Positions 8,304-14,835 of a DNA stretch of 32,389 bases are shown here, in pieces. The notes beneath the pieces are model-generated. The model had not been told where the DNA came from. It worked only from the letters and a program-made list of their open reading frames with translations, and made no database searches. Source of the stretch: Ilumatobacter nonamiensis YM16-303 (lineage in GTDB: Bacteria > Actinomycetota > Acidimicrobiia > Acidimicrobiales > Ilumatobacteraceae); the NCBI RefSeq assembly GCF_000350145.1, contig NZ_BAOL01000168.1, positions 1 through 32,389 of the forward strand. Reading direction: 5' to 3'. The translations under genes and the position numbers were made by a program. The stretch's first letter is position 1, and each line of letters opens with the position of its first letter.

Positions 8304-8353
8304 GTTTGCGTTGTACTTCTGGTTCCTCTGCGCACCAGAAGTACAACGCAAAC
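8304..8353. repeat. 50-bp palindromic repeat, copy 1 (perfect 20-bp arms)
   Basis: GTTTGCGTTGTACTTCTGGT (8304-8323) and its exact reverse complement (8334-8353) enclose a 10-nt loop. The repeat lies between the convergent stop codons at 8287 and 8355, so the long stem could also end transcription from both sides. It shares its outer sequence and total length with the copy at 9301-9350. Confidence 0.85.
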
Positions 8354-8354
8354 G

Positions 8355-9258
8355 TCAGGAGAGGCGGCGTCGGAGGTCGGCGGCGATCCAGACCGGTTGT
8401 CCGAAGACCTGGGTCGAGGTGTACTCGATGACGGTGCAGCCGAGATCCTGCAGCTCATTGCGACGTTGAGCGTCCCGGGCGCGCTCCGCGTCGGAGACAT
8501 GTCCGAGTCGCCCGGTCACCTCGACGACCAAGCGGTGGTCGACGAACTCGAAGTCGACCCGGGCGACGTGGCGACCCTGGTGGTCGCGGTGGACGACCTG
8601 CGTGCGCGGTCGGGGCAGTCCGGCCTCCCGGATGATCCGGAGCAAGCGCCGCTCGAGCGGTGAGTGGCCCCCGGAGTCGGGGAGGAGCCGGTCGATCAGC
8701 CGGCATCCCCAACGGCCCGATCCGCGCAGGGTCTCCAGGCGGGTGGCGAGCACCCGTGGATGCGAGAGGCCCAGGCGGATCGCACTGTCCATCGCCGCTT
8801 CCACCCTCCGGCGGGGCGCTCGTGCGTGCGCGAGATCGATGATGGTGCGGGTCGCCGAGGTCGCCCGCAGTCCGTCGACGACGACGGCGTCAACCGGAGC
8901 GAACATGGACGTCGTGTGCACCCGAAAGCCGTGCCGTGGCGGCGTCGCGGCGCGGGGAATCGTGAACTCCACGGCGGTGTCGTCGCTGCGGTCCAGTCCG
9001 TGCAGCGAGGCGGCGGATTCGTAGCTGATGCGGCTGTCGTCGCCGAGGCAGAGCAGGCCGATGCGGAGGCGCTGGCGATGCGAGTCCGGCGCCCCGGCGA
9101 TGCGATACACCCGTGGCGCCACCTTCTCCAGCCATCCACGCTCGGTGAGCCGGCGCCGCTGCGCCCCGCGAGAGCCCGTTCAGATCTCTCGCACCGAGGA
9201 GACCATCCTGCTGCGCGGCGATGCATGTGAGCGCCCGGACATCGATCGGTGTGGCCAC
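8355..9258 (-). pseudogene. Frameshifted AbiEi-like wHTH / DUF559 (Vsr-like) endonuclease gene
   Basis: The gene resembles actinobacterial proteins that join an AbiEi-type N-terminal winged helix to a C-terminal DUF559/Vsr-like PD-(D/E)XK nuclease. The N-terminal part (GTG at 9258; VATPIDVRALTCIAAQQDG, then DLNGLSR) is in one frame. From RRRLTERGWLEKVAPRVYRIAG onward the protein continues in the next frame. The switch falls at a run of four C (9164-9167; GGGG in the gene). Removing one G restores a 300-aa protein, a usual length for the family. The nuclease region has SPLERR, VDFEF and LVVEVTG, where relatives usually have E-x-D-G. It may be a true pseudogene, a sequencing error or a frameshifted product. 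An internal GTG at 9122 could express the part without the wHTH. Confidence 0.7.
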
Positions 9259-9268
9259 ACCCACCACG

Positions 9269-9280
9269 GGGTCGTGACCC
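9269..9280. promoter_or_regulatory. Dyad GGGTC-GT-GACCC upstream of the nuclease gene
   Basis: This 5-bp-arm palindrome is centred about 16 nt upstream of the GTG at 9258, between that start codon and the right-hand repeat. AbiEi-type winged-helix proteins are known to bind inverted repeats in their own promoters, so an autoregulatory operator is possible but unproven. Confidence 0.3.
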
Positions 9281-9300
9281 GCCCCCAACCGGAAAACCAC

Positions 9301-9350
9301 GTTTGCGTTGCGGAAATGGTTGGCGGAACGACCAGAAGTACAACGCAAAC
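9301..9350. repeat. 50-bp palindromic repeat, copy 2 (interrupted arms)
   Basis: The right arm (9331-9350) is identical to that of the copy at 8304-8353. The left arm keeps the outer 10 bases GTTTGCGTTG and an inner TGGT, but the 6 bases between them differ. The stem is therefore 10 bp, a 6x6 internal loop, then 4 bp, with a 10-nt loop. Total length is again exactly 50 bp, which shows the two are copies of one element. Confidence 0.82.
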
Positions 9351-9382
9351 GGGGTTGCGGGCGGGTGGAGAGTGGCGGTGGA

Positions 9383-9415
9383 GGGAGGGGTCAGAGGGGG
9401 CGGCGGCGGGGTGGG
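9383..9415 (+). other. Potential G-quadruplex run
   Basis: Five runs of three or more G (GGG, GGGG, GGGGG, GGGG, GGG), separated by 1-7 nt, lie on the plus strand. They cover the 3' end of the small DUF2007-like gene and the adjoining spacer next to the repeat-bounded unit. This satisfies the usual G3+N1-7 pattern. Folding is not demonstrated, and base composition alone could produce it. Confidence 0.35.
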
Positions 9416-9696
9416 TGGCCGAGGAGGTCCTCGACCAGCTGCTGCGCTTCGGCCTGGCGATCCTCGGTGACGAAGATGCGCGCCATCGGCTCCCGGGTGT
9501 ACATCGTGAGGTTGATGTTGAAGTCGTCCACGACCACGGCGGGGATGCCCGCTGCAACGAGTTCGTCGGTCACCATCCGGCTCAGGAACTGGGGCAACCA
9601 GGCGGCTTCGACGGTCTTGTCGGCGTTCGGCGGGTCGACGGGATCCCGCCCGCGGATCCAGTCCCACAGTTCTCCGAAGGTCCGTGGCGTGCTCAC
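9391..9696 (-). CDS. Small DUF2007-like (putative signal-transducing) protein
   Basis: This is a 101-aa protein. Its second half reads as the compact alpha/beta domain of DUF2007 proteins: a helix ending in DELVAAGIPAVVVDD, then PMARIFVTEDRQAEAQQLVEDLLG, with the typical LxxxGIPAxV and VxxED..EAxxLL spacing. The first half, TFGELWDWIRGRDPVDPP, is polar and unassigned. Family function is not established; a role in sensing or metal and nucleotide binding has been suggested for relatives only by annotation. GTG at 9696 is the only sensible start. A TAACAT hexamer (9711-9706) ends 9 nt upstream and may be its -10 element. It is divergent from the catabolic operon. Confidence 0.65.
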   Translation of the reverse strand: MSTPRTFGELWDWIRGRDPVDPPNADKTVEAAWLPQFLSRMVTDELVAAGIPAVVVDDFNINLTMYTREPMARIFVTEDRQAEAQQLVEDLLGHPPRRRPL

Positions 9697-9773
9697 TGCG
9701 GACTCATGTTACGGATGTGATTCCGAACGATGAACGCAGCGAGCGGGCTGCCGAACCGGATCTCGGCGAGGTG

Positions 9774-9779
9774 TAGTGT
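9774..9779 (+). promoter_or_regulatory. Possible -10 element (TAGTGT) of the catabolic operon
   Basis: TAGTGT fits TANNNT and would give a leader of about 100 nt before the first operon gene at 9882. The 9697-9881 spacer otherwise holds no recognisable riboswitch or hairpin. Support is weak because no clear -35 is seen. Confidence 0.25.
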
Positions 9780-9881
9780 GCGAATCACCGTCGACGAGAA
9801 CGAACCGCGTCGATGCGGGATCGCGTCACGTCGCCGAACAGTGGTGCAGCCAGTACCCGACCAACCGACGAGAGGACAAAC

Positions 9882-10724
9882 ATGGCGAACATCGTCACCG
9901 CGGCTCTGCTGCAGACCGACTGGACCGGCGACAAGGAGTCGATGATCGTCAAGCACGAGGAGGCGGCGCGAGAGGCCGCCGCCCAGGGTGCTCAGATCAT
10001 CTGCTTCCAGGAACTGTTCTACGGGCCGTACTTCTGTCAGGTGCAGGATCCGGAGTACTACGAGTACACCGAGTACATCCCCGACGGGCCGACGACGAAG
10101 CGCTTCCAGAAGCTGGCTGCAGAGCTCAACATGGTGATGGTGCTGCCGATGTACGAGATCGAGCAGCCGGGCGTGTACTACAACACCGCCGCCGTGATCG
10201 ACGCCGACGGCAGCTACCTCGGCAAGTTCCGCAAGCAGCACATTCCCCAGGTCAAGGGATTCTGGGAGAAGTTCTACTTCAAGCCGGGCAACGGCGGATA
10301 CCCGATCTTCGACACCGCGGTCGGCAAGGTCGGCGTGTACATCTGCTACGACCGTCACTTTCCCGAGGGGTGGAGGGCACTCGGTCTGAACGGTGCCGAG
10401 ATCGTGTTCAACCCGTCGGCAACGCACCGCGGTCTGAGCGAGTACCTGTGGTCGATCGAGCAACCGGCCGCGGCGTGCGCCAACATGTACTACGTCGGGG
10501 CGATCAACCGGGTCGGTATCGAACCGCTCGGCGAGAACGACTTCTACGGCCAGAGCTACTTCGTCGACCCGCGCGGCCAGTACGTGGGCGAGAAGGGCGA
10601 TGCGTACAAGCCCGAGTTGATCGTGCGCGAACTCGACATGGACCGGATCAAGGAGGTCCGTGACGGCTGGGCGTTCTACCGCGATCGTCGCCCTGACGCG
10701 TACGACGAGCTCGTCGAAAGCTGA
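9882..10724 (+). CDS. N-carbamoyl-beta-alanine amidohydrolase (beta-ureidopropionase), nitrilase superfamily
   Basis: It would hydrolyse N-carbamoyl-beta-alanine (or another N-carbamoyl amino acid) to the free amino acid, CO2 and ammonia: step three of reductive pyrimidine breakdown. The 280-aa protein has the nitrilase catalytic triad: Glu44 in the segment FQELFYG, Lys118 in the segment FRKQHIP and Cys155 in the segment YICYDRHFPEG. NPSATHRGLSEYLW and the C-terminal FYRDRRPDAYDEL match the beta-alanine synthase branch. The ATG at 9882 has a GAGAGGA Shine-Dalgarno six bases upstream, which overrules longer open frames. It is the first gene of the operon, 55 nt before the hydantoinase. Specificity among pyrimidine, hydantoin and related carbamoyl substrates cannot be fixed from sequence. 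Confidence 0.88.
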   Translation: MANIVTAALLQTDWTGDKESMIVKHEEAAREAAAQGAQIICFQELFYGPYFCQVQDPEYYEYTEYIPDGPTTKRFQKLAAELNMVMVLPMYEIEQPGVYYNTAAVIDADGSYLGKFRKQHIPQVKGFWEKFYFKPGNGGYPIFDTAVGKVGVYICYDRHFPEGWRALGLNGAEIVFNPSATHRGLSEYLWSIEQPAAACANMYYVGAINRVGIEPLGENDFYGQSYFVDPRGQYVGEKGDAYKPELIVRELDMDRIKEVRDGWAFYRDRRPDAYDELVES

Positions 10725-10734
10725 AATGTCCGTG

Positions 10735-10747
10735 GGTGCCCGGCACC
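10735..10747. repeat. Intergenic 13-bp dyad, copy 2 (GGTGYC-N-GRCACC family)
   Basis: GGTGCCCGGCACC is a perfect dyad around one central base, in the 55-nt gap between the amidohydrolase and hydantoinase genes. Compared with the copy at 12214, the inner T-A pair is replaced by C-G, a compensatory change that keeps the symmetry. The sequence ACCGATGAACA overlaps its right end and recurs upstream of the binding-protein gene. Confidence 0.5.
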
Positions 10748-10779
10748 GATGAACATTCGAGACAAGGAGAGGACAGAAC

Positions 10780-12195
10780 ATGGCAACCACATTGATTTCC
10801 GGCGGAACGGTCGTCTCGGCCATCGGACGACGAACCGCGGACGTGCTGATCGACGGTGAATCGATCGCCGCGATCCTGGCTCCCGGGCACGCCGCCGCGT
10901 ACGGCATCACGGCCGACACGACCATCGACGCGACCGGCAAGTACGTCGTTCCCGGCGGTGTCGACGCGCACGTCCACATGTCGCTCCCGTTCGGCGGGAC
11001 GATCTCGGCCGACGACTTCGACACCGGATCGCGCGCGGCGGCCTGGGGCGGGGTCACGACAATCGTCGACTTCGCGTCGCAGACGTTCGGCCTCGACGTG
11101 TACGACACGCTCGGCGCACGCCACGAGGAAGCGGCCGGCGAGTGCCATGTCGACTACGCGTTCCACCAGATCATCGGTGACGTGAACGAGGACTCGCTGA
11201 AGGCGATGACCTACCTGGTCGACAACGAGGGCGTCACCAGCTTCAAGATGTTCATGGCCTACCCCGGCGTCTTCTACTCCGACGACGGCCAGATCCTGCG
11301 CGCGATGCAGAACGCCTCGGAATCGGGCGCGTTGATGATGATGCACGCGGAGAACGGCATCGCGATCGACGTGCTGATCGGTCAGGCGCTCGCCCGCGGC
11401 GAGACCGACCCGAAGTATCACGCCTTCACCCGGCCGGAGGAGACCGAGTCGGAGGCGACCCACCGCGCGATCAAGCTCGCCAGGGTCGCGGGGAACGTGC
11501 CGCTCTACATCGTGCACATGTCGGCGTCGGAAGCACTCGAAGAGGTGTCCCGGGCGCAACACATGGGCCTCAACGTGTTCGCGGAGACGTGCCCCCAGTA
11601 CCTCTACTTGTCGATCGAGGATCACCTCGCGCAGCCGGGTTTCGAGGGTTCGAAGTGGGTGTGTTCGACGCCGATCCGTTCCAAGCACGAGCATCATCAC
11701 AAGGACCTGTGGAAGGGCTTGCGGATGAACGAGCTCGCCGTCGTGTCGACCGATCACTGCCCGTTCTGCTTCAAGGATCAGAAGGAGCTCGGCCTCGGCG
11801 ACTTCTCCAAGATCCCCAACGGGATGGGCGGTGTCGAGCACCGCATGGAGCTGATCTACCAGGGTGTCGTGATGGGTGAGATGACCCTCGAGCGGTGGGT
11901 CGAGACCTGCTGCACCACTCCGGCGCGGATGTTCGGTCTGGAGAAGAAGGGTGTGCTCGAGCCTGGAGCGGACGGCGACGTGCTGGTCTGGGACCCGAAC
12001 GGCAAGACGAAGATCGGCGTGAACGACAAGCACCACATGAACTTCGATCACTCCTCCTACGAGGGGTTCGAGGTCGAGGGCAAGGTCGACACCGTGATCT
12101 CCCGCGGACGCGTCGTCGTCGAGAACGACACCTACGTCGGCCAGAAGGGCCACGGCAAGTTCGTCAAGCGCACCTTGTCGCAATACCTGCACTGA
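10780..12195 (+). CDS. hydA: Dihydropyrimidinase / D-hydantoinase
   Basis: This cyclic-amide hydrolase of the amidohydrolase superfamily opens dihydrouracil, dihydrothymine or hydantoins to N-carbamoyl amino acids. The 471-aa length is normal. Binuclear-metal ligands are visible: His64 and His66 in DAHVHM, the carbamylatable Lys156 in SFKMFMAY, His189 in MMMHAEN, His246 in YIVHMSAS and Asp325 in VSTDHCPF. Tyr161 just after the lysine matches the substrate-binding tyrosine of the family. An AGGAGAGGA Shine-Dalgarno precedes the ATG at 10780. Its product is the substrate of the upstream amidohydrolase, so the two form a consecutive pair. Pyrimidine versus hydantoin as the natural substrate remains open. 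Confidence 0.92.
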   Translation: MATTLISGGTVVSAIGRRTADVLIDGESIAAILAPGHAAAYGITADTTIDATGKYVVPGGVDAHVHMSLPFGGTISADDFDTGSRAAAWGGVTTIVDFASQTFGLDVYDTLGARHEEAAGECHVDYAFHQIIGDVNEDSLKAMTYLVDNEGVTSFKMFMAYPGVFYSDDGQILRAMQNASESGALMMMHAENGIAIDVLIGQALARGETDPKYHAFTRPEETESEATHRAIKLARVAGNVPLYIVHMSASEALEEVSRAQHMGLNVFAETCPQYLYLSIEDHLAQPGFEGSKWVCSTPIRSKHEHHHKDLWKGLRMNELAVVSTDHCPFCFKDQKELGLGDFSKIPNGMGGVEHRMELIYQGVVMGEMTLERWVETCCTTPARMFGLEKKGVLEPGADGDVLVWDPNGKTKIGVNDKHHMNFDHSSYEGFEVEGKVDTVISRGRVVVENDTYVGQKGHGKFVKRTLSQYLH

Positions 12196-12213
12196 TCGAG
12201 CAGCGCGCCAACG

Positions 12214-12226
12214 GGTGTCAGACACC
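12214..12226. repeat. Intergenic 13-bp dyad, copy 3 (GGTGYC-N-GRCACC family)
   Basis: GGTGTCAGACACC is a perfect dyad around a central A, in the 81-nt gap between the hydantoinase and semialdehyde dehydrogenase genes. As in the other copies, a GATG follows directly. The ATG at 12229 within it is not the true start of the next gene. Confidence 0.5.
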
Positions 12227-12276
12227 GGATGGCGCACATCGGACAACGGGTGCATCACGGAAAGAAGACGGGAATC

Positions 12277-13761
12277 ATGAATCGCATTTCGCATTGGATC
12301 GACGGCCGAGTGGTCGAATCGACGTCGGGGAACTCGGCGCCGGTGTACGACCCGGCCACGGGTCGACAGAGCGCGTCGGTCGACCTGGCGTCGGTCGACG
12401 AGGTCGACGCCGCGGTTGCGGCAGCGAAGGCGGCACTTCCCGACTGGCGTTCGACGTCACTGTCGAAGCGCTCCGAGGTGATGTTCCGCATGCGCGAACT
12501 CGTCGACGCCAACCGCAAGGAGATCGCCACTCTGTTGACGGCGGAGCACGGCAAGGTGCTCTCCGACTCGCTGGGTGAAGTCGCCCGCGGGCTCGAGAAC
12601 ATCGAGTACGCGTGCGGGATCCCCCAGCTGATCAAGGGCGAGTACTCCGAGCAGGCAGCGTCGGGGATCGACGTGTACTCGATCCGCCAGCCGCTCGGTG
12701 TCGTCGCCGGCATCACGCCGTTCAACTTCCCGGCGATGGTCCCGATGTGGATGTTCGCCAACGCTCTCGCCTGCGGCAACACGTTCGTGCTGAAGCCGAG
12801 CGAGAAGGACCCGTCGGTGAACATGTTCGTCGCCGAGTTGCTCGCCCAAGCGGGTCTGCCCGCCGGTTGCTTCAACATCGTCCAGGGCGACAAGGTCGCG
12901 GTCGATCGCATCCTCGAACACGACGATGTCGCCGCGGTGAGCTTCGTCGGATCCACCCCGATCGCGAAGTACATCTACGAGACCGGCACCAGTCACGGCA
13001 AGCGCGTCCAGGCGCTCGGCGGAGCGAAGAACCACATGCTCGTGCTCGCCGACGCCGATGTCGACATGGCCGCCGACGCAGCGGTCAGCGCCGGTTACGG
13101 GTCGGCGGGGGAGCGGTGCATGGCGATCAGCGTCGTGCTCGCTGCCGACGAGATCGCCGACGAACTCGTGTCCAAGATCGCCGATCGCATCCCGGGGGTG
13201 AAGGTCGGTCCCGGCAACGAACCCGACAGCGAGATGGGCCCGTTGATCACGGGCGAACACCGGGACAAGGTTCGCGGGTACGTCGACGGTGCCGCCGAGA
13301 GCGGGGCGACGGTCGTGGTCGACGGGCGCGACGGTGCGCCGAGCGATGGCTTCTTCCTCAACCCGACACTGCTCGACAACGTCGAGCCGGGCATGGCCTG
13401 TTACGACGACGAGATCTTCGGACCCGTGCTCAGCGTGAAGCGCGTGTCCGGCTACCAGGACGGTCTCGACACGATCAACGCCAGCCCCTACGCGAACGGG
13501 ACGGCGATCTTCACCCGCGACGGTGGAGCAGCCCGCCAGTTCCAGTTCGACGTCGAGGTCGGCATGGTCGGCATCAACGTTCCCGTACCCGTCCCGGTCA
13601 GCTACTACAGCTTCGGTGGCTGGAAGGCGAGCCTGTTCGGCGACACCCACATGTACGGCCCGGAGGGCGTCAACTTCTACACCCAGGGCAAGGTCGTCAC
13701 CAGCCGCTGGCCCGACCCGAGCACCAGCACGATCGACCTCGGGTTCCCCGAGACGCGATGA
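12277..13761 (+). CDS. mmsA: CoA-acylating (methyl)malonate-semialdehyde dehydrogenase
   Basis: This 494-aa aldehyde dehydrogenase would convert malonate or methylmalonate semialdehyde plus CoA and NAD+ to acetyl-CoA or propionyl-CoA with loss of CO2. The catalytic Cys281 lies in GSAGERCMAIS, and Asn150 in ITPFNFPAM is conserved. The segment GGAKNHMLV, in place of the usual ELGGK glutamate region, is diagnostic of the CoA-dependent MMSDH subfamily, as is the C-terminal YGPEGVNFYTQGKVVTSRW. The ATG at 12277 begins the typical SHWIDG N-terminus; an in-frame ATG at 12229 lies inside an intergenic dyad and is rejected. In this operon it would drain malonate semialdehyde made from beta-alanine. 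The transaminase for that step is not in the window. Confidence 0.9.
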   Translation: MNRISHWIDGRVVESTSGNSAPVYDPATGRQSASVDLASVDEVDAAVAAAKAALPDWRSTSLSKRSEVMFRMRELVDANRKEIATLLTAEHGKVLSDSLGEVARGLENIEYACGIPQLIKGEYSEQAASGIDVYSIRQPLGVVAGITPFNFPAMVPMWMFANALACGNTFVLKPSEKDPSVNMFVAELLAQAGLPAGCFNIVQGDKVAVDRILEHDDVAAVSFVGSTPIAKYIYETGTSHGKRVQALGGAKNHMLVLADADVDMAADAAVSAGYGSAGERCMAISVVLAADEIADELVSKIADRIPGVKVGPGNEPDSEMGPLITGEHRDKVRGYVDGAAESGATVVVDGRDGAPSDGFFLNPTLLDNVEPGMACYDDEIFGPVLSVKRVSGYQDGLDTINASPYANGTAIFTRDGGAARQFQFDVEVGMVGINVPVPVPVSYYSFGGWKASLFGDTHMYGPEGVNFYTQGKVVTSRWPDPSTSTIDLGFPETR

Positions 13762-13818
13762 AGCGAGCGTGACCGCGCCGCACCGATGCGCGCGGGCACG
13801 CACGAGAGGAGAAATCAC

Positions 13819-14835
13819 ATGGACATCGGAGTTGTACTGCAGGCGACGCCACCCGCGTCGCGGGTGATCGACCTCGCGAAGCGCGCGGAGACCTTCGGGT
13901 TCAGCCACGTCTGGACCTTCGACTCGCACATCTTGTGGGAGGAGCCGTACGTCATCTATTCGCAGATCCTGGCCGAGACACGCAACGTCATCGTCGGTCC
14001 GATGGTCACCAATCCGGCAACCCGCGACTGGACCGTCACCGCATCGACGTACGCCACGCTCAACGAGATGTACGGCAACCGCACCGTGTGCGGGATCGGC
14101 CGCGGCGACTCCGCGGTGCGCGTGACCAACGGCAAACCGACGACGCTCGCCACGATGCGCGAGTCGATCGATGTGATCCGCGAACTCGCCAACGGACGGG
14201 GGGTCGAGTACAACGGTTCGACGATCACACTGCCGTGGGCGGCGAAGAGCGAACTCGAGGTGTGGGGAGCGGGCTACGGCCCGAAGGCGTTGAAGCTGAT
14301 CGGCGAGACGTGCGACGGTTTCATCCTCCAGCTCGCCGACACGTCGATCGCCGAATGGACGATCGGGGCGGTTCGGGCAGCTGCGTCGGACGCCGGCCGT
14401 GACCCCGACGACATCACGATCTGCGTCGCGGCGCCGGCCTACGTCGGCGACGACCTGGCGTACCTGCGCGATCAGACGCGCTGGTTCGGCGGGATGGTCG
14501 GCAACCACGTGGCGGACCTCGTCGAGCGCTACGGCGACGATTCCGCCGTGCCAGCGGCGCTGACCGACTACATCAAGAACCGCCAGGGATACGACTACAA
14601 CCAGCACGGGAGCGCGTCGAGCGAGCACGTCGACTTCGTTCCCGACGAGGTGATCGATCGTTTCTGCATCCTCGGTCCGGTCGAGGCTCACCTCGAACGT
14701 CTCGCCGAACTGAAGGCTCTCGGCGTCGACCAGTTCGCGATCTACCTCCAGCACGACGGCAAGGACCACACGCTCGCCGAGTACGGCGAGAAGATCATTC
14801 CGGCGATCGCGGAACACGGGTTGGCCAAACGGTGA
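13819..14835 (+). CDS. LLM-class F420-dependent oxidoreductase (TIGR03842-like)
   Basis: This 338-aa luciferase-like TIM-barrel protein is related to F420-dependent methylene-tetrahydromethanopterin reductase. The N-terminal MDIGVVLQATPP, HVWTFDSHILWEEPYV, VTNPATRDWTVTAS, CGIGRGDSAVR and WFGGMVGNHVADL agree with what I recall of family TIGR03842, whose reaction is undefined. It probably uses F420 or a flavin and acts in the cytoplasm. A GAGAGGAG Shine-Dalgarno precedes the ATG at 13819. The stop overlaps the GTG of the first permease by 4 nt (GTGA), tying it to the transporter. Its place beside hydantoinase and ureidopropionase suggests it performs the redox step on the same substrate, perhaps pyrimidine reduction; that is inference. 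Confidence 0.85.
   Translation: MDIGVVLQATPPASRVIDLAKRAETFGFSHVWTFDSHILWEEPYVIYSQILAETRNVIVGPMVTNPATRDWTVTASTYATLNEMYGNRTVCGIGRGDSAVRVTNGKPTTLATMRESIDVIRELANGRGVEYNGSTITLPWAAKSELEVWGAGYGPKALKLIGETCDGFILQLADTSIAEWTIGAVRAAASDAGRDPDDITICVAAPAYVGDDLAYLRDQTRWFGGMVGNHVADLVERYGDDSAVPAALTDYIKNRQGYDYNQHGSASSEHVDFVPDEVIDRFCILGPVEAHLERLAELKALGVDQFAIYLQHDGKDHTLAEYGEKIIPAIAEHGLAKR

Larger units (their letters stand above)
8300..9354. mobile_element. Candidate repeat-bounded element carrying an AbiEi/DUF559-type nuclease gene
   Basis: The left end (CCCC followed by the 20-bp arm at 8304-8323) and the right end (20-bp arm 9331-9350 followed by GGGG) are perfect 24-bp inverted copies of each other. Each end is also one side of a separate 50-bp palindromic repeat. 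Between them lies just one gene, which ends 1 nt from the left repeat and starts 42 nt from the right one. No transposase and no obvious target-site duplication are visible. The interpretation as a discrete element is inferred; two unrelated repeat insertions are the alternative. Confidence 0.42.

Noticed and set aside
8304-9350. Two-repeat CRISPR-like array
   Set aside because: There are only two copies about 1 kb apart, each internally palindromic over 50 bp, with a gene between them and no spacers or cas genes.
12229-12276. Earlier ATG at 12229 for the semialdehyde dehydrogenase
   Set aside because: It directly follows the intergenic dyad, adds residues absent from the family and would ignore the normal SHWIDG N-terminus.
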